24,783 bases of DNA, from positions 1 through 24,783 of the IMG/VR virus record IMGVR_UViG_3300046167_000097; one strand, given 5' to 3'. The translations under genes were made by a program, and so were the position numbers. Source of the DNA: a virus. Below the pieces are notes generated by a model. That model was not told where the DNA came from, ran no database searches, and saw nothing but the letters and a program-made list of their open reading frames with translations. Below, piece by piece: positions 1 through 7,281 of this stretch. Positions within the stretch are counted from its first letter, which is position 1. The number at the start of each line of letters is the position of its first letter.

Positions 1-615
1 GCTAGGGACATCATGTGGCAAACGCTCCTAGAGTTAGGTCACGATGTAATCACAGGTTCCCACATTAACAACTTACAGCTTAAGTTAGTCAATGGAGCCA
101 CGATTACGCTTAAGGGGGCAGATAGGCCAGAGACTATGCGTGGTGTCTCCTTGAAGTTTCTGGTGATGGATGAGTACGCAGATATGAAGCCTGACGTATG
201 GGAGCAGGTCTTACGTCCAGCGTTGGCAGACCAGAAGGGACACGCGATGTTCATAGGGACACCTATGGGTCGTAATCACTTCTATGAACTCTATAAGTAT
301 GCGGAGATGGGTGATGATGAGACATACTCAGGTTGGCACTTCACAAGCTACGATAACCCATTACTCGACCCTGATGAAATTAATGTCGCCAAGAAGTCCA
401 TGTCTTCTTACGCCTTTCGTCAGGAGTTCATGGCGTCCTTTGAGGCTGTTGGCTCAGAGATGTTTAAGGAGGACTGGGTACACTACGGAGAGGCCCCGGA
501 AGCAGGGGACTACTATATAGCCATTGACCTCGCAGGCTTTGAGGAAGTAGGTAAGAAGAGGACGAAGAGTTCTAAGTTAGATGAGACAGCAATCTCTGTA
601 GTCAAAGGTTGGTGA
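1..615 (+). CDS. terL: Terminase large subunit, ATPase end and start of nuclease (partial, frame broken)
   Basis: This is the middle part of the phage DNA-packaging motor, which cuts concatemeric DNA and drives it through the portal using ATP. The reading frame is open from base 1, so the ATG at 13 is probably internal and the Walker A half lies upstream of the window. A Walker B-like stretch (hydrophobic run then VMDEYADM, with Asp-Glu at 169-174) and a coupling-type motif (FIGTPMGRNHF, about 265-297) are visible. The first RNase H-like nuclease motif (YYIAIDLAG, Asp at 526-528) follows. The frame then ends at TGA 613-615, while the same protein continues in the next frame from 602. Portal follows downstream, as expected for terminase. 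The family call is secure from motifs and context; whether the broken gene works is open. Confidence 0.88.
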   Translation, partial: ARDIMWQTLLELGHDVITGSHINNLQLKLVNGATITLKGADRPETMRGVSLKFLVMDEYADMKPDVWEQVLRPALADQKGHAMFIGTPMGRNHFYELYKYAEMGDDETYSGWHFTSYDNPLLDPDEINVAKKSMSSYAFRQEFMASFEAVGSEMFKEDWVHYGEAPEAGDYYIAIDLAGFEEVGKKRTKSSKLDETAISVVKGW

Positions 616-1072
616 CAACGGAGACTGGCACGTAGAGAACATAGTTTACGGACGTTGGACCTTAGATGAAACAGCGATGAAGATATTCCAAGCAGTAAGG
701 GATTACCAACCTATCTCGGTAGGTATTGAGAGGGGTATAGCAAAGCAAGCGGTAATGAGTCCTCTAATGGATCTTCAGAGGAAGTATGGTAAGTACTTTA
801 GGGTAGAAGAGTTAACCCACGGTAATAAGAAGAAGACAGACCGTATTATGTGGGCGTTGCAAGGGCGCTTTGAGAACGGTGTAATAAGCTTGAACAAGGG
901 GGAGTGGAACGCTAGATTCCTAGATCAACTCTTCCAGTTCCCTGATCCACTGACACACGATGACTTAGTGGACTCTTTGGCTTACATAGATCAATTAGCG
1001 ACCATCCCTTATGGGATCCATGAGTTCATAGAAGATGAGCTTGAAATCTTAGATATTGTAGCGGGATACTAA
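602..1072 (+). CDS. terL: Terminase large subunit, C-terminal nuclease part (frame +1)
   Basis: This segment continues the terminase in the +1 frame and carries the rest of the nuclease domain. Read from 602 it gives SKVGDNGDWHVENIVYGRW and then the second acidic motif (SVGIERGIAK, Glu at 728-730). A third acidic cluster (LTHDDLVDSLAY, Asp codons at 959-964 and 971-973) is typical of phage terminase nucleases. No ATG occurs in this frame before 677, and 677 has no obvious ribosome binding site, so it is unlikely to be a separately started gene. The frame is closed upstream by TAG at 599-601, which limits the frame change to about 602-612. All catalytic acidic residues survive on both sides. 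This looks like one gene split by a single-base shift: an assembly error, a real mutation or a programmed +1 event. Confidence 0.82.
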   Translation, partial: SKVGDNGDWHVENIVYGRWTLDETAMKIFQAVRDYQPISVGIERGIAKQAVMSPLMDLQRKYGKYFRVEELTHGNKKKTDRIMWALQGRFENGVISLNKGEWNARFLDQLFQFPDPLTHDDLVDSLAYIDQLATIPYGIHEFIEDELEILDIVAGY

Positions 1073-1074
1073 TT

Positions 1075-3171
1075 ATGAAAGACACCCTATATAGCCCAGA
1101 TCCTCTGATGATAGATGAGTCCCTAGAAGACTGGGTGATGACTAAAGCAGAGGACTGGCGAGACAACTACGAGAGTAACTACGCTGAGAAGTTTGATGAG
1201 TACTACCGACTTTGGAGGGGTATCTGGGCAGCAGAGGATCAGCAGAAGCAATCAGAGCGCTCAAGAATCATATCCCCGGCTCTCCAGCAGGCCGTAGAGT
1301 CTAATGTTGCTGAGATGGAGGAAGCCACCTTTGGTCGTGGTAAGTTCTTTGACATCCAAGATAACTATGGAGACAAGGATTCTCAGGACATACAGTACCT
1401 AAGGAACAAGTTAACTGAAGACTTTGAGAACACTAAGGTACGTAAGGCTGTCGCTGAGTGCTTGATTAACGCAGCAGTCTTTGGAACCGGGGTGGGTGAG
1501 ATAGTCTTAGAGGAAATCAAAGAGATGGCCCCGGCTACTCAGCCTATGATGGATGGTCAACTACAGGCTGTAGGTGTCAACATTACAGATAGGGTAGTCG
1601 TTAAGTTAAAGCCTGTGATGCCTCAGAACTTCCTTATTGACCCTGTAGCCACATCCATTGAGGATGCTATGGGTGTAGCCATTGATGAGTTTGTAAGTCC
1701 ACATCTAGTGGAGCAACTACAGGAGCAAGGGGTCTATAGGGACACCTATGTAGGCACATCATCCACAGATAGTGACTTAGAGCCTGACCATGAAATCTCT
1801 GTATACAGTGATGACAAGGTGCGCCTAACGAAGTACTACGGCTTAGTCCCTAAGCAACTCTTAGATGAGGCCATGGATGATGAGGATGAGGAGGTAGAAA
1901 ACCTAGGTTCCTCTGATGACTCTGGTAGTTACGTAGAGGCTGTGGTAGTCATAGCTAACGGTGGTGTCCTCCTGAAGGCTGAGGCTAACCCCTACATGAT
2001 GCAAGACAGGCCTGTGGTGGCATTCCCATGGGACGTAGTACCCTCTATGTTCTGGGGTCGAGGTGTGTGTGAGAAGGGCTACAATAGCCAGAAGGCTTTG
2101 GATACTGAGTTACGGGCTAGAATAGATGCTTTGGCTCTCACAATACATCCTATGTTAGCCATTGATGCCACTAAGTTCCCACGAGGGGCCAAGCCTGAGG
2201 TACGCCCCGGCAAGACTATATTAACCAATGGAGATCCTCGTGAAGTCTTACAGCCGTTCAACTTTGGTCAAGTGGGTCAGATCACGTTCGCCCAAGCATC
2301 CTCCTTGCAACAGATGGTACAGCAGGCTACTGGAGCAGTTGACTCAGCAGGACTCTCTGGTTCTGTTAATGGTGAAGCTACTGCCGCTGGCATCTCTATG
2401 TCTCTTGGCGCTATTATTAAACGTCATAAGCGCACCTTAATTAACTTCCAACAGTCCTTCTTGATCCCCTTTGTCACTAAGGCTGCACATAGGTACATGC
2501 AGTTTGACCCTGAGAACTACCCTGTGAAGGACTATAAGTTCAACGCAACCTCAACCTTAGGTATCATAGCTAGGGAGTATGAGGTTACACAGCTTGTACA
2601 ACTCTTGCAGACTATGAAGCAGGATAGCCCTGTGTACCCTGTGTTGCTCCAGAGCATCGTAGATAACATGAACCTGAGTAACAGGGAAGAACTGATAGCC
2701 TCTATGCAGCAAGCGCAGCAGCCTAACCCACAGGCTCAACAGGCAGCTATGCAAGCACAACAGGCACAGCTTGAGTTCCAGCAGTCACAGACAGCAGCGT
2801 TGGCTGCACAGGCTGCTGAGTCACAAGCGAGAGCACAGAAGTACTCTGTCGAAGCGCAGCTTGAGCCTCAAGAGGTTGAGATTAAGAAGATTGAGGCTAT
2901 CACTAGAAACCTCCAAGCTGGTGACCAAGACGACAAGGAGTTTGAACGTAGGCTCAAGGTTGCTGAAGTAGCCTTAAAGGAGACTGAGCTTCAGGATAAG
3001 AAGGAGGCTGTGAACTCTAAATCAGCGGGGGTTAAAGAGAAGGCTGAAGTAGACCTCCTTAAGTCTCTGATGAGGGACGAAGGAGCCACCCCAGACACCC
3101 CTAGTGACGTAGGTGCACCTAGGGGGCCTAGGGGTCCTAATGTAGGTACACCACCTCAGGGGGGCGTGTAA
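1075..3171 (+). CDS. Portal (head-tail connector) protein
   Basis: This 698-residue protein is the likely portal: a ring at one capsid vertex through which DNA enters and leaves and on which the tail is built. The call rests on its place directly after the terminase (two bases after its stop), its length, and the general character of podovirus portals. These include an N-terminal segment with several Trp/Tyr residues (DEYYRLWRGIWAAEDQQKQSER), then mixed alpha/beta sequence. The C-terminal third is Gln/Ala-rich (about residues 540-610: QQAQQPNPQAQQAAMQAQQ and on) and predicted helical, as in portals with a long internal barrel. A strongly acidic stretch (DEAMDDEDEEVENL) sits near residue 265. 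The tail end is Gly/Pro-rich. The ribosome site before 1075 is weak, which fits coupling to terminase translation. Confidence 0.85.
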   Translation: MKDTLYSPDPLMIDESLEDWVMTKAEDWRDNYESNYAEKFDEYYRLWRGIWAAEDQQKQSERSRIISPALQQAVESNVAEMEEATFGRGKFFDIQDNYGDKDSQDIQYLRNKLTEDFENTKVRKAVAECLINAAVFGTGVGEIVLEEIKEMAPATQPMMDGQLQAVGVNITDRVVVKLKPVMPQNFLIDPVATSIEDAMGVAIDEFVSPHLVEQLQEQGVYRDTYVGTSSTDSDLEPDHEISVYSDDKVRLTKYYGLVPKQLLDEAMDDEDEEVENLGSSDDSGSYVEAVVVIANGGVLLKAEANPYMMQDRPVVAFPWDVVPSMFWGRGVCEKGYNSQKALDTELRARIDALALTIHPMLAIDATKFPRGAKPEVRPGKTILTNGDPREVLQPFNFGQVGQITFAQASSLQQMVQQATGAVDSAGLSGSVNGEATAAGISMSLGAIIKRHKRTLINFQQSFLIPFVTKAAHRYMQFDPENYPVKDYKFNATSTLGIIAREYEVTQLVQLLQTMKQDSPVYPVLLQSIVDNMNLSNREELIASMQQAQQPNPQAQQAAMQAQQAQLEFQQSQTAALAAQAAESQARAQKYSVEAQLEPQEVEIKKIEAITRNLQAGDQDDKEFERRLKVAEVALKETELQDKKEAVNSKSAGVKEKAEVDLLKSLMRDEGATPDTPSDVGAPRGPRGPNVGTPPQGGV

Positions 3172-5883
3172 ATGGATGATTTAGCCCTCTTAATGCTTCT
3201 AGAGAAATTTAAGAAGCGCTTAAACAAGGTAGACTCTCGTACAGCCAAAGTATACAAGGACGGCGAGAGAGGCCCTCAGGGGCCACAGGGGCCTCAAGGG
3301 ATCAAAGGGGAGGGTACACAAGGCCCTAAGGGTGAACAAGGCTCACAGGGTCCTCAGGGGCCTCAGGGAGCCAATGGTTCCGATGGTTCCTCGGGTGTCG
3401 ATGGTGTCGATGGTGAGGACGGAGTATCTATTGTAGACGCTGAGTTTGCTGCTGATGGTGACTTAGTATTTACCCTCTCCGATGGTACTGAGTTATCTGT
3501 AGAGATGCCTTTGGACTCTGGTGGTGAGAAGAGTAACATCTTTATAAGCCAAGGGGGCGGAGGTAACTCAGGTGGCTCAGGCGGCGATAGTATTGACATT
3601 GAGGAAAACATAGACTCAATTATTGAATCACTTGATCCTCGTTACATCAAGAAGGCTGGTGATACAGGGATTCAAAGTCTGTACTGGACAAAAGACGAGT
3701 CTATAGGTACTGATGGGGTCAACTTATTTACACTACGCCCCAGTGCTGTGGACTATGTTGGGGATTACACTGAGGATGACCATGTAGCCACTAAGAAGAA
3801 TGTCGATGATGCTATTGACAACATTGAACTGCTTGAGGGGCCAGAGGGTCCTGAGGGGCCGCAAGGCATACAAGGTGACAAAGGTGACACGGGAGACCAA
3901 GGACTACCGGGGCCGACAGCGGTGTCTACTGACGCTGACAACTACGCAACGCTAGGCACTGACAATAAGATATATGTTCCTACCCCTGTAGATACTTCAG
4001 CAAGCTTATCTCTCCAGTGGATGTTTAGGAACCCTCTAGGTAGCGCACCTGAGCCTAATTACTTCTCTACTAACAACGTAGACAACGCCTTAGTCACTGC
4101 GCTTAACGTGTCTTATGTTGCGTTTCCTAACAGAGAAGTCGCTAACTTACTTGGTGAGTTAAGGACAGGGGACAAGATATATCTACAGCAAGGCTCTGAC
4201 GAATCAGCCTACGCTAACTATGACCTGACAGGGGAAGTAATAGACAACGGAACGTACTACACAATCCCTGTCTCAGCCTATGACAACGGCCCTGATGAGT
4301 TTGAAGGCCAACAGCTATGTTCCTTCCTTATCTTTAGGACTTCATCTGAAGGCGGCACTGGAGGCGGAGGCTCTGATGAGAACGCACTGTCCTTTGCTAA
4401 GGGTGCAGGTCTAGCGGTAGAGCAAGGATTACTGGCAGCAGACGGTCAACCCGCTAAGACGGTACTAGCCGTTGGCCCTACGAACACAGGTAAAGTCCAA
4501 GGCTGTAGCTTAGGCGCTGGTAACGTGGTCGAGGTCTACGCCAGTGGTGCTGACTACAACAACGCTACCGTGCTGTACCGTGAGTTCATGGGCGCAGGTG
4601 AGCCTATCTGCTTTACGGGTCTGAGTACCGGCGCAATCATAACGTCTACTCAAGGCTTCTATGGCATGAGCGAGCAGCTAAACGGAAGTTTTGAAAGCCC
4701 TATGCCGCTGCTAAGTCTAGGCTTGGCGTTCACAAGTACGTTTGTTTACTGCTTCCGAAACTCACAAAGCTTCCCCGGCTCGGGTGCCAGCACAGGGCAG
4801 ATCACAATTATTAACGGTGCGCTCCCCTCTACGGTGACATTCACTAGAAATGGCAACGAAGTTGGAGGACAAGCTCCTAGAGACTTAGCCCCCTTTGAGG
4901 CTTGCTACTTTTACAGTGACGCTAACGGCGAGTTTCTAATCGAAGCTACAAGCCCTGTCATGGCGTGTGTTCAAGCCTACATGGGAACTAACCCACCCTT
5001 AGAAGTTGGCGATCCGGGGGATGCTGGTCAACGATTCTACGACGCACGTCTCGTTATGCCGCTGACTAATGACGGTATGACATGGCCGCGTTCTGGATTC
5101 GTAAGTGCGCCTTATGCTGGTACGGAGTCTAAGTATTACGTGCGCGATGGTGTGACTGGAGACTTCCCAACGGTAAGTCCCGGCTCTCCCGTAGACTTCG
5201 ACGCTGGTGGTAGCACAGGCGCAGCCGACCAAGACTACGAGCCGAGGGGCTGTACACGCCTAAGGGTAGCAGGTCTAGTATCAGCCTACTCTGGTGCAGA
5301 CTCAGCGGGTCTTGAGGCATCACCTATGATTCCTGTAAGCGCTATGTCTCAGGTTGTAGCTCAGCCTTTCACTATTGCTGACAACGGTGACGGAGGTAAC
5401 TCAGGTGTCGCCATCGGCAGCCCTTACGAGGGAACCGCTAAGGTTTACCAGTGGAACACAGCGACAGGCGTTGCTGAGTTGGCCTACACAGTACCGCTAG
5501 GCAGAGGCACCACAGGGCAGGGTATAGCCCCGGCAACACCGGAGGATCAATACATCCCGTGTGCTGGCTTGGTAGCTAACGAGACAGCACTTGGTGCCTC
5601 TGATCCATCAGTGGTTGAGTTGGTAGGCACGTTAAACCCCGGCTATATCGTAGCTGATGTGCCTATTACGGTGGTTGCTCAGAACGGCGACCCCGGCACG
5701 ATCCCACCAATACGCTCTCAGAATGGCACAACGACTCAAGGCATTGTATCGGACGATGACGAGACTCTGATGCTTGGCTGGACGCCAGCGCAGAAGAAGG
5801 CCGAGATCACTGAGGATGCCGATGGATTTACCCGCAAACGAGTACTAGATAACACAGGAGCAGTAACGTGGCCCCTAACTTAA
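3172..5883 (+). CDS. Collagen-like fibre / appendage protein
   Basis: This 903-residue structural protein probably forms a trimeric fibre on the virion. The start ATG directly follows the portal stop (TAAATG) and is preceded by a G-rich ribosome site. A short helical N-terminus is followed by Gly-X-Y repeats at residues 31-84, with one stagger near residue 47, rich in GPQ triplets. A second run lies at residues 223-249. Between them is a phage-fibre-like segment (DPRYIKKAGDTG, then EDDHVATKKNVDDAI) similar to tail-fibre repeats. The large C-terminal part (about 400-903), after a Gly/Ser linker, is beta-rich with many Gly, Asn and Thr and a handful of Cys; I cannot assign it to a family, but it is a good candidate for a receptor-binding or cell-adhesion domain. 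Placement between portal and scaffold is unusual for a tail fibre, so a head fibre is possible. Confidence 0.72.
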   Translation: MDDLALLMLLEKFKKRLNKVDSRTAKVYKDGERGPQGPQGPQGIKGEGTQGPKGEQGSQGPQGPQGANGSDGSSGVDGVDGEDGVSIVDAEFAADGDLVFTLSDGTELSVEMPLDSGGEKSNIFISQGGGGNSGGSGGDSIDIEENIDSIIESLDPRYIKKAGDTGIQSLYWTKDESIGTDGVNLFTLRPSAVDYVGDYTEDDHVATKKNVDDAIDNIELLEGPEGPEGPQGIQGDKGDTGDQGLPGPTAVSTDADNYATLGTDNKIYVPTPVDTSASLSLQWMFRNPLGSAPEPNYFSTNNVDNALVTALNVSYVAFPNREVANLLGELRTGDKIYLQQGSDESAYANYDLTGEVIDNGTYYTIPVSAYDNGPDEFEGQQLCSFLIFRTSSEGGTGGGGSDENALSFAKGAGLAVEQGLLAADGQPAKTVLAVGPTNTGKVQGCSLGAGNVVEVYASGADYNNATVLYREFMGAGEPICFTGLSTGAIITSTQGFYGMSEQLNGSFESPMPLLSLGLAFTSTFVYCFRNSQSFPGSGASTGQITIINGALPSTVTFTRNGNEVGGQAPRDLAPFEACYFYSDANGEFLIEATSPVMACVQAYMGTNPPLEVGDPGDAGQRFYDARLVMPLTNDGMTWPRSGFVSAPYAGTESKYYVRDGVTGDFPTVSPGSPVDFDAGGSTGAADQDYEPRGCTRLRVAGLVSAYSGADSAGLEASPMIPVSAMSQVVAQPFTIADNGDGGNSGVAIGSPYEGTAKVYQWNTATGVAELAYTVPLGRGTTGQGIAPATPEDQYIPCAGLVANETALGASDPSVVELVGTLNPGYIVADVPITVVAQNGDPGTIPPIRSQNGTTTQGIVSDDDETLMLGWTPAQKKAEITEDADGFTRKRVLDNTGAVTWPLT
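3262..3423 (+). repeat. Collagen-like Gly-X-Y repeat run 1
   Basis: The codons for residues 31-84 of the appendage protein give Gly at nearly every third position, many as Gly-Pro-Gln, with one residue missing near residue 47. It should form a trimeric collagen-type helix. The DNA is correspondingly G-rich and internally repetitive. Confidence 0.9.
3838..3918 (+). repeat. Collagen-like Gly-X-Y repeat run 2
   Basis: The codons for residues 223-249 of the same protein give nine Gly-X-Y triplets (GPEGPEGPQGIQGDKGDTG and on). It starts shortly after the ATKKNVDD fibre segment and precedes the large C-terminal domain. Confidence 0.88.
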
Positions 5884-5899
5884 CCAAGGAGAACCAAAG

Positions 5900-6094
5900 A
5901 TGTTAATGACAGCAGCAGACCTGAAGAATCTCATTAATCAAGTCAATGAGGCATTCAAGGGGCAATTTACTCGTTTGTCAGATTTAGAGACTAAGTTGGC
6001 TGAACTAGAGGAGAAGGTAAATGAGCAAAGCAAAGGATCCACGGCTAGCAAGGGCAGGGGTAAGCGGGTACAACAAGCCAAAGAGAACGCCTAG
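5900..6094 (+). CDS. Small coiled-coil protein of unknown function
   Basis: This 64-residue protein is preceded by a good ribosome site (AAGGAG at about 5885-5890). An in-frame ATG two codons later (5906) is an alternative start. Residues 5-42 read as an amphipathic helix with heptad-like spacing (LKNLINQVNEAF, then LSDLETKLAELEEKV), so it should oligomerise as a coiled coil. The C-terminus is basic and rich in Lys, Gly and Gln. The last 74 bases overlap the next gene in another frame. I do not recognise a family. A small structural or assembly accessory role is a guess from position between the fibre and head genes. Confidence 0.65.
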   Translation: MLMTAADLKNLINQVNEAFKGQFTRLSDLETKLAELEEKVNEQSKGSTASKGRGKRVQQAKENA

Positions 6095-6287
6095 CCACCC
6101 TACTAAGTCTCACGTAGTTGTAGCCAAGGAAGGCGATAAGGTTAAGACCATTAGGTTTGGACAACAGGGAGTCTCAGGCGATAAGAAGCCCACGGCTCGT
6201 CAGAAGTCCTTCAAGGCACGACATGCAAAGAATATAGCCAAAGGCAAGATGTCTGCGGCATATTGGGCTAATAAGGAGAAGTGGTGA
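6021..6287 (+). CDS. Small basic protein, DUF6321-like
   Basis: This 88-residue, strongly basic protein starts inside the previous gene with its own good ribosome site (GAGGAGAAGG just upstream of 6021). Its sequence (MSKAKDPRLARAGVSGYNKP, then HVVVAKEGDKVKTIRFGQQG, ending AAYWANKEKW) matches in my memory a small conserved family found often in marine phages, which I believe carries the DUF6321 label; this should be verified. Function is unknown. The many Lys/Arg residues suggest nucleic-acid contact or a role inside the capsid, but this is inference. It is followed by the next small gene with a one-base TGATG overlap, so the three small genes are probably translated as a coupled set. Confidence 0.75.
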   Translation: MSKAKDPRLARAGVSGYNKPKRTPSHPTKSHVVVAKEGDKVKTIRFGQQGVSGDKKPTARQKSFKARHAKNIAKGKMSAAYWANKEKW

Positions 6288-6394
6288 TGCCTACAGTTAA
6301 AGGTAAGAAATACCCGTACACTAAAGCTGGCAAAGCAGCAGCAAAGAAGGCCAAAGGGGGCTGTAGCTGCTCCAAAGGTAAGAAAGGTAAATAA
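6287..6394 (+). CDS. 35-residue lysine-rich peptide
   Basis: This very short ORF starts at ATG 6287, overlapping the preceding stop by one base (TGATG), with AAGGAG at about 6274-6279 as the ribosome site. The product begins MPTVKGKKYPYTKAGKAAAK and ends in a Gly/Lys tail containing a CSC motif (residues 26-28). About 40 percent of the residues are Lys. The tight overlap, good ribosome site and fit with the neighbouring basic protein support a real gene. I recall similar tiny peptides (VKGKKYPYTKAGKAAA type) after this neighbour in marine phage genomes. The role is unknown; DNA binding in the head is a guess. Confidence 0.72.
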   Translation: MPTVKGKKYPYTKAGKAAAKKAKGGCSCSKGKKGK

Positions 6395-6409
6395 TACCAA
6401 AGGAAAGAC

Positions 6410-6438
6410 TTGACTTTAGTATTCCTGTGTGTTACAAT
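6410..6438 (+). promoter_or_regulatory. Sigma70-type promoter ahead of the endonuclease gene
   Basis: A TTGACT -35 box (6410-6415) and a TACAAT -10 box (6433-6438) are separated by exactly 17 bases. Each differs by one base from consensus. The predicted transcript start is near 6445, followed at once by AGTTAACACA (6447-6456). It would transcribe the HTH/HNH gene and probably the head genes downstream. Confidence 0.8.
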
Positions 6439-6468
6439 AGTAGTATAGTTAACACATTAGGAGTACTT

Positions 6469-6963
6469 ATGTCAAGCATAGTTTGGAAAGATGAGTTAGA
6501 TACCATTGCTGAGTTACTGAAGACAAAGACGACAGAGCAGATAGGGGAGCACTACGGTGTTTCTAAGCAACGTATTTATCAGGTGATGCAGAAGTTTGGT
6601 TTACAGACAACCCTGAGGAAGCGTAAGAGCTTCTTAAGTGGCAAAGGCCCTAAGCACTATTGGTTAAACAAGATGTTGACCTCTAAAGGAGTCCCTAAAG
6701 GTGAGAAATTAAGGATTCTTGAGGAGCTAGAGGTTCCTGATGAGTGTCCTATGTTGGGTATACCTCTGAACTACAGTGGTGGCGAAGGGGGCGGGTGGAA
6801 CGGAAGGACTGATGATAGCCCATCTATAGACCAAATTAGGCCCTCCCAAGGCTACAAAAGAGGCAATGTCCAAGTAATCAGTTGGAGAGCTAATCGCATT
6901 AAGAACGACTCAACACCCGAAGAACTTGTTAAAATTTCACAATACATGCAAAAACTATTATAA
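6469..6963 (+). CDS. HTH plus HNH-like endonuclease, probable free-standing homing enzyme
   Basis: This 164-residue protein joins an N-terminal helix-turn-helix (about residues 19-43: TEQIGEHYGVSKQRIYQVMQ) to a C-terminal region resembling phage HNH/His-Me-type endonucleases. That region reads CPMLGIPLNY, then SPSIDQIRPSQGYKRGNVQV, then SWRANRIKND. The ordered Cys, Ser-x-Asp-x-Ile, Gly-Tyr, Gly-Asn-Val and Arg-Ala-Asn-Arg-x-Lys elements are typical of small phage endonucleases often annotated as homing enzymes. The start at 6469 has AGGAG five bases upstream; the longer frame beginning with GTG at 6427 overlaps the promoter and is rejected. It has its own promoter and lies among structural genes, as expected for a mobile intruder. 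A regulatory DNA-binding role is an alternative. Confidence 0.75.
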   Translation: MSSIVWKDELDTIAELLKTKTTEQIGEHYGVSKQRIYQVMQKFGLQTTLRKRKSFLSGKGPKHYWLNKMLTSKGVPKGEKLRILEELEVPDECPMLGIPLNYSGGEGGGWNGRTDDSPSIDQIRPSQGYKRGNVQVISWRANRIKNDSTPEELVKISQYMQKLL

Positions 6964-6968
6964 AGGTA

Positions 6969-6997
6969 TTGTGGTATTCTTTAAAATATGTTATAAT
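6969..6997 (+). promoter_or_regulatory. Second sigma70-type promoter, ahead of the head gene cluster
   Basis: A perfect TATAAT -10 box (6992-6997) lies 17 bases after a weak -35 box TTGTGG (6969-6974) in a very AT-rich stretch directly after the endonuclease stop. The leader contains AGTTAAACACA (7006-7016) at the same distance from the -10 region as in the promoter at 6410-6438. It should drive the small genes, scaffold and capsid. Confidence 0.7.
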
Positions 6998-7035
6998 ATA
7001 CCGTAAGTTAAACACACAAAGGAACTAAGGCTGAT

Positions 7036-7281
7036 ATGAACCCTGAACTAGAGAGATACTTCAATGTATACTTTGACCTCTTTAACACCGAGGGTTGGAA
7101 GCAACTCACGGAAGAGTTTGGATCAAATGGTAACGTGATTAACTCTGTGGAGGCAACCAAAGATACTAACGATATGTATTTTAGGAAGGGACAATTAAAT
7201 GTCATAGCCCACCTAATAAACTTAGAATCCTCGGTAGAGCAGGCTTACGAGGAAGCCAAAGAATCCAATGAAGATGATTAA
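7036..7281 (+). CDS. Small acidic protein of unknown function, head region
   Basis: This 81-residue acidic protein is the first gene after the second promoter, with GGA/AAGG elements upstream of 7036. Its sequence (NPELERYFNVYFDLFNTEGW, then VEATKDTNDMYFRKGQLNVI, ending in a Glu/Asp tail) looks like a compact helical protein. I recall similar small proteins next to scaffold and capsid genes in marine phages, none with a known role. It overlaps the following gene by 14 bases, so both are likely co-translated. A role in head assembly is inferred only from position. Confidence 0.75.
   Translation: MNPELERYFNVYFDLFNTEGWKQLTEEFGSNGNVINSVEATKDTNDMYFRKGQLNVIAHLINLESSVEQAYEEAKESNEDD

Noticed and set aside
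602-677. Intron or inserted element splitting the terminase
   Set aside because: The two coding parts join with no missing or extra codons; only a one-base phase change is needed, so there is no inserted sequence.
677-1072. Separate small gene starting at ATG 677
   Set aside because: No ribosome site is seen upstream of 677 and the coding similarity to terminase continues upstream to 602 in the same frame.
6427-6963. Longer endonuclease start at GTG 6427
   Set aside because: That start overlaps the -10 box and lies before the predicted transcript start; ATG 6469 has a well-placed AGGAG.
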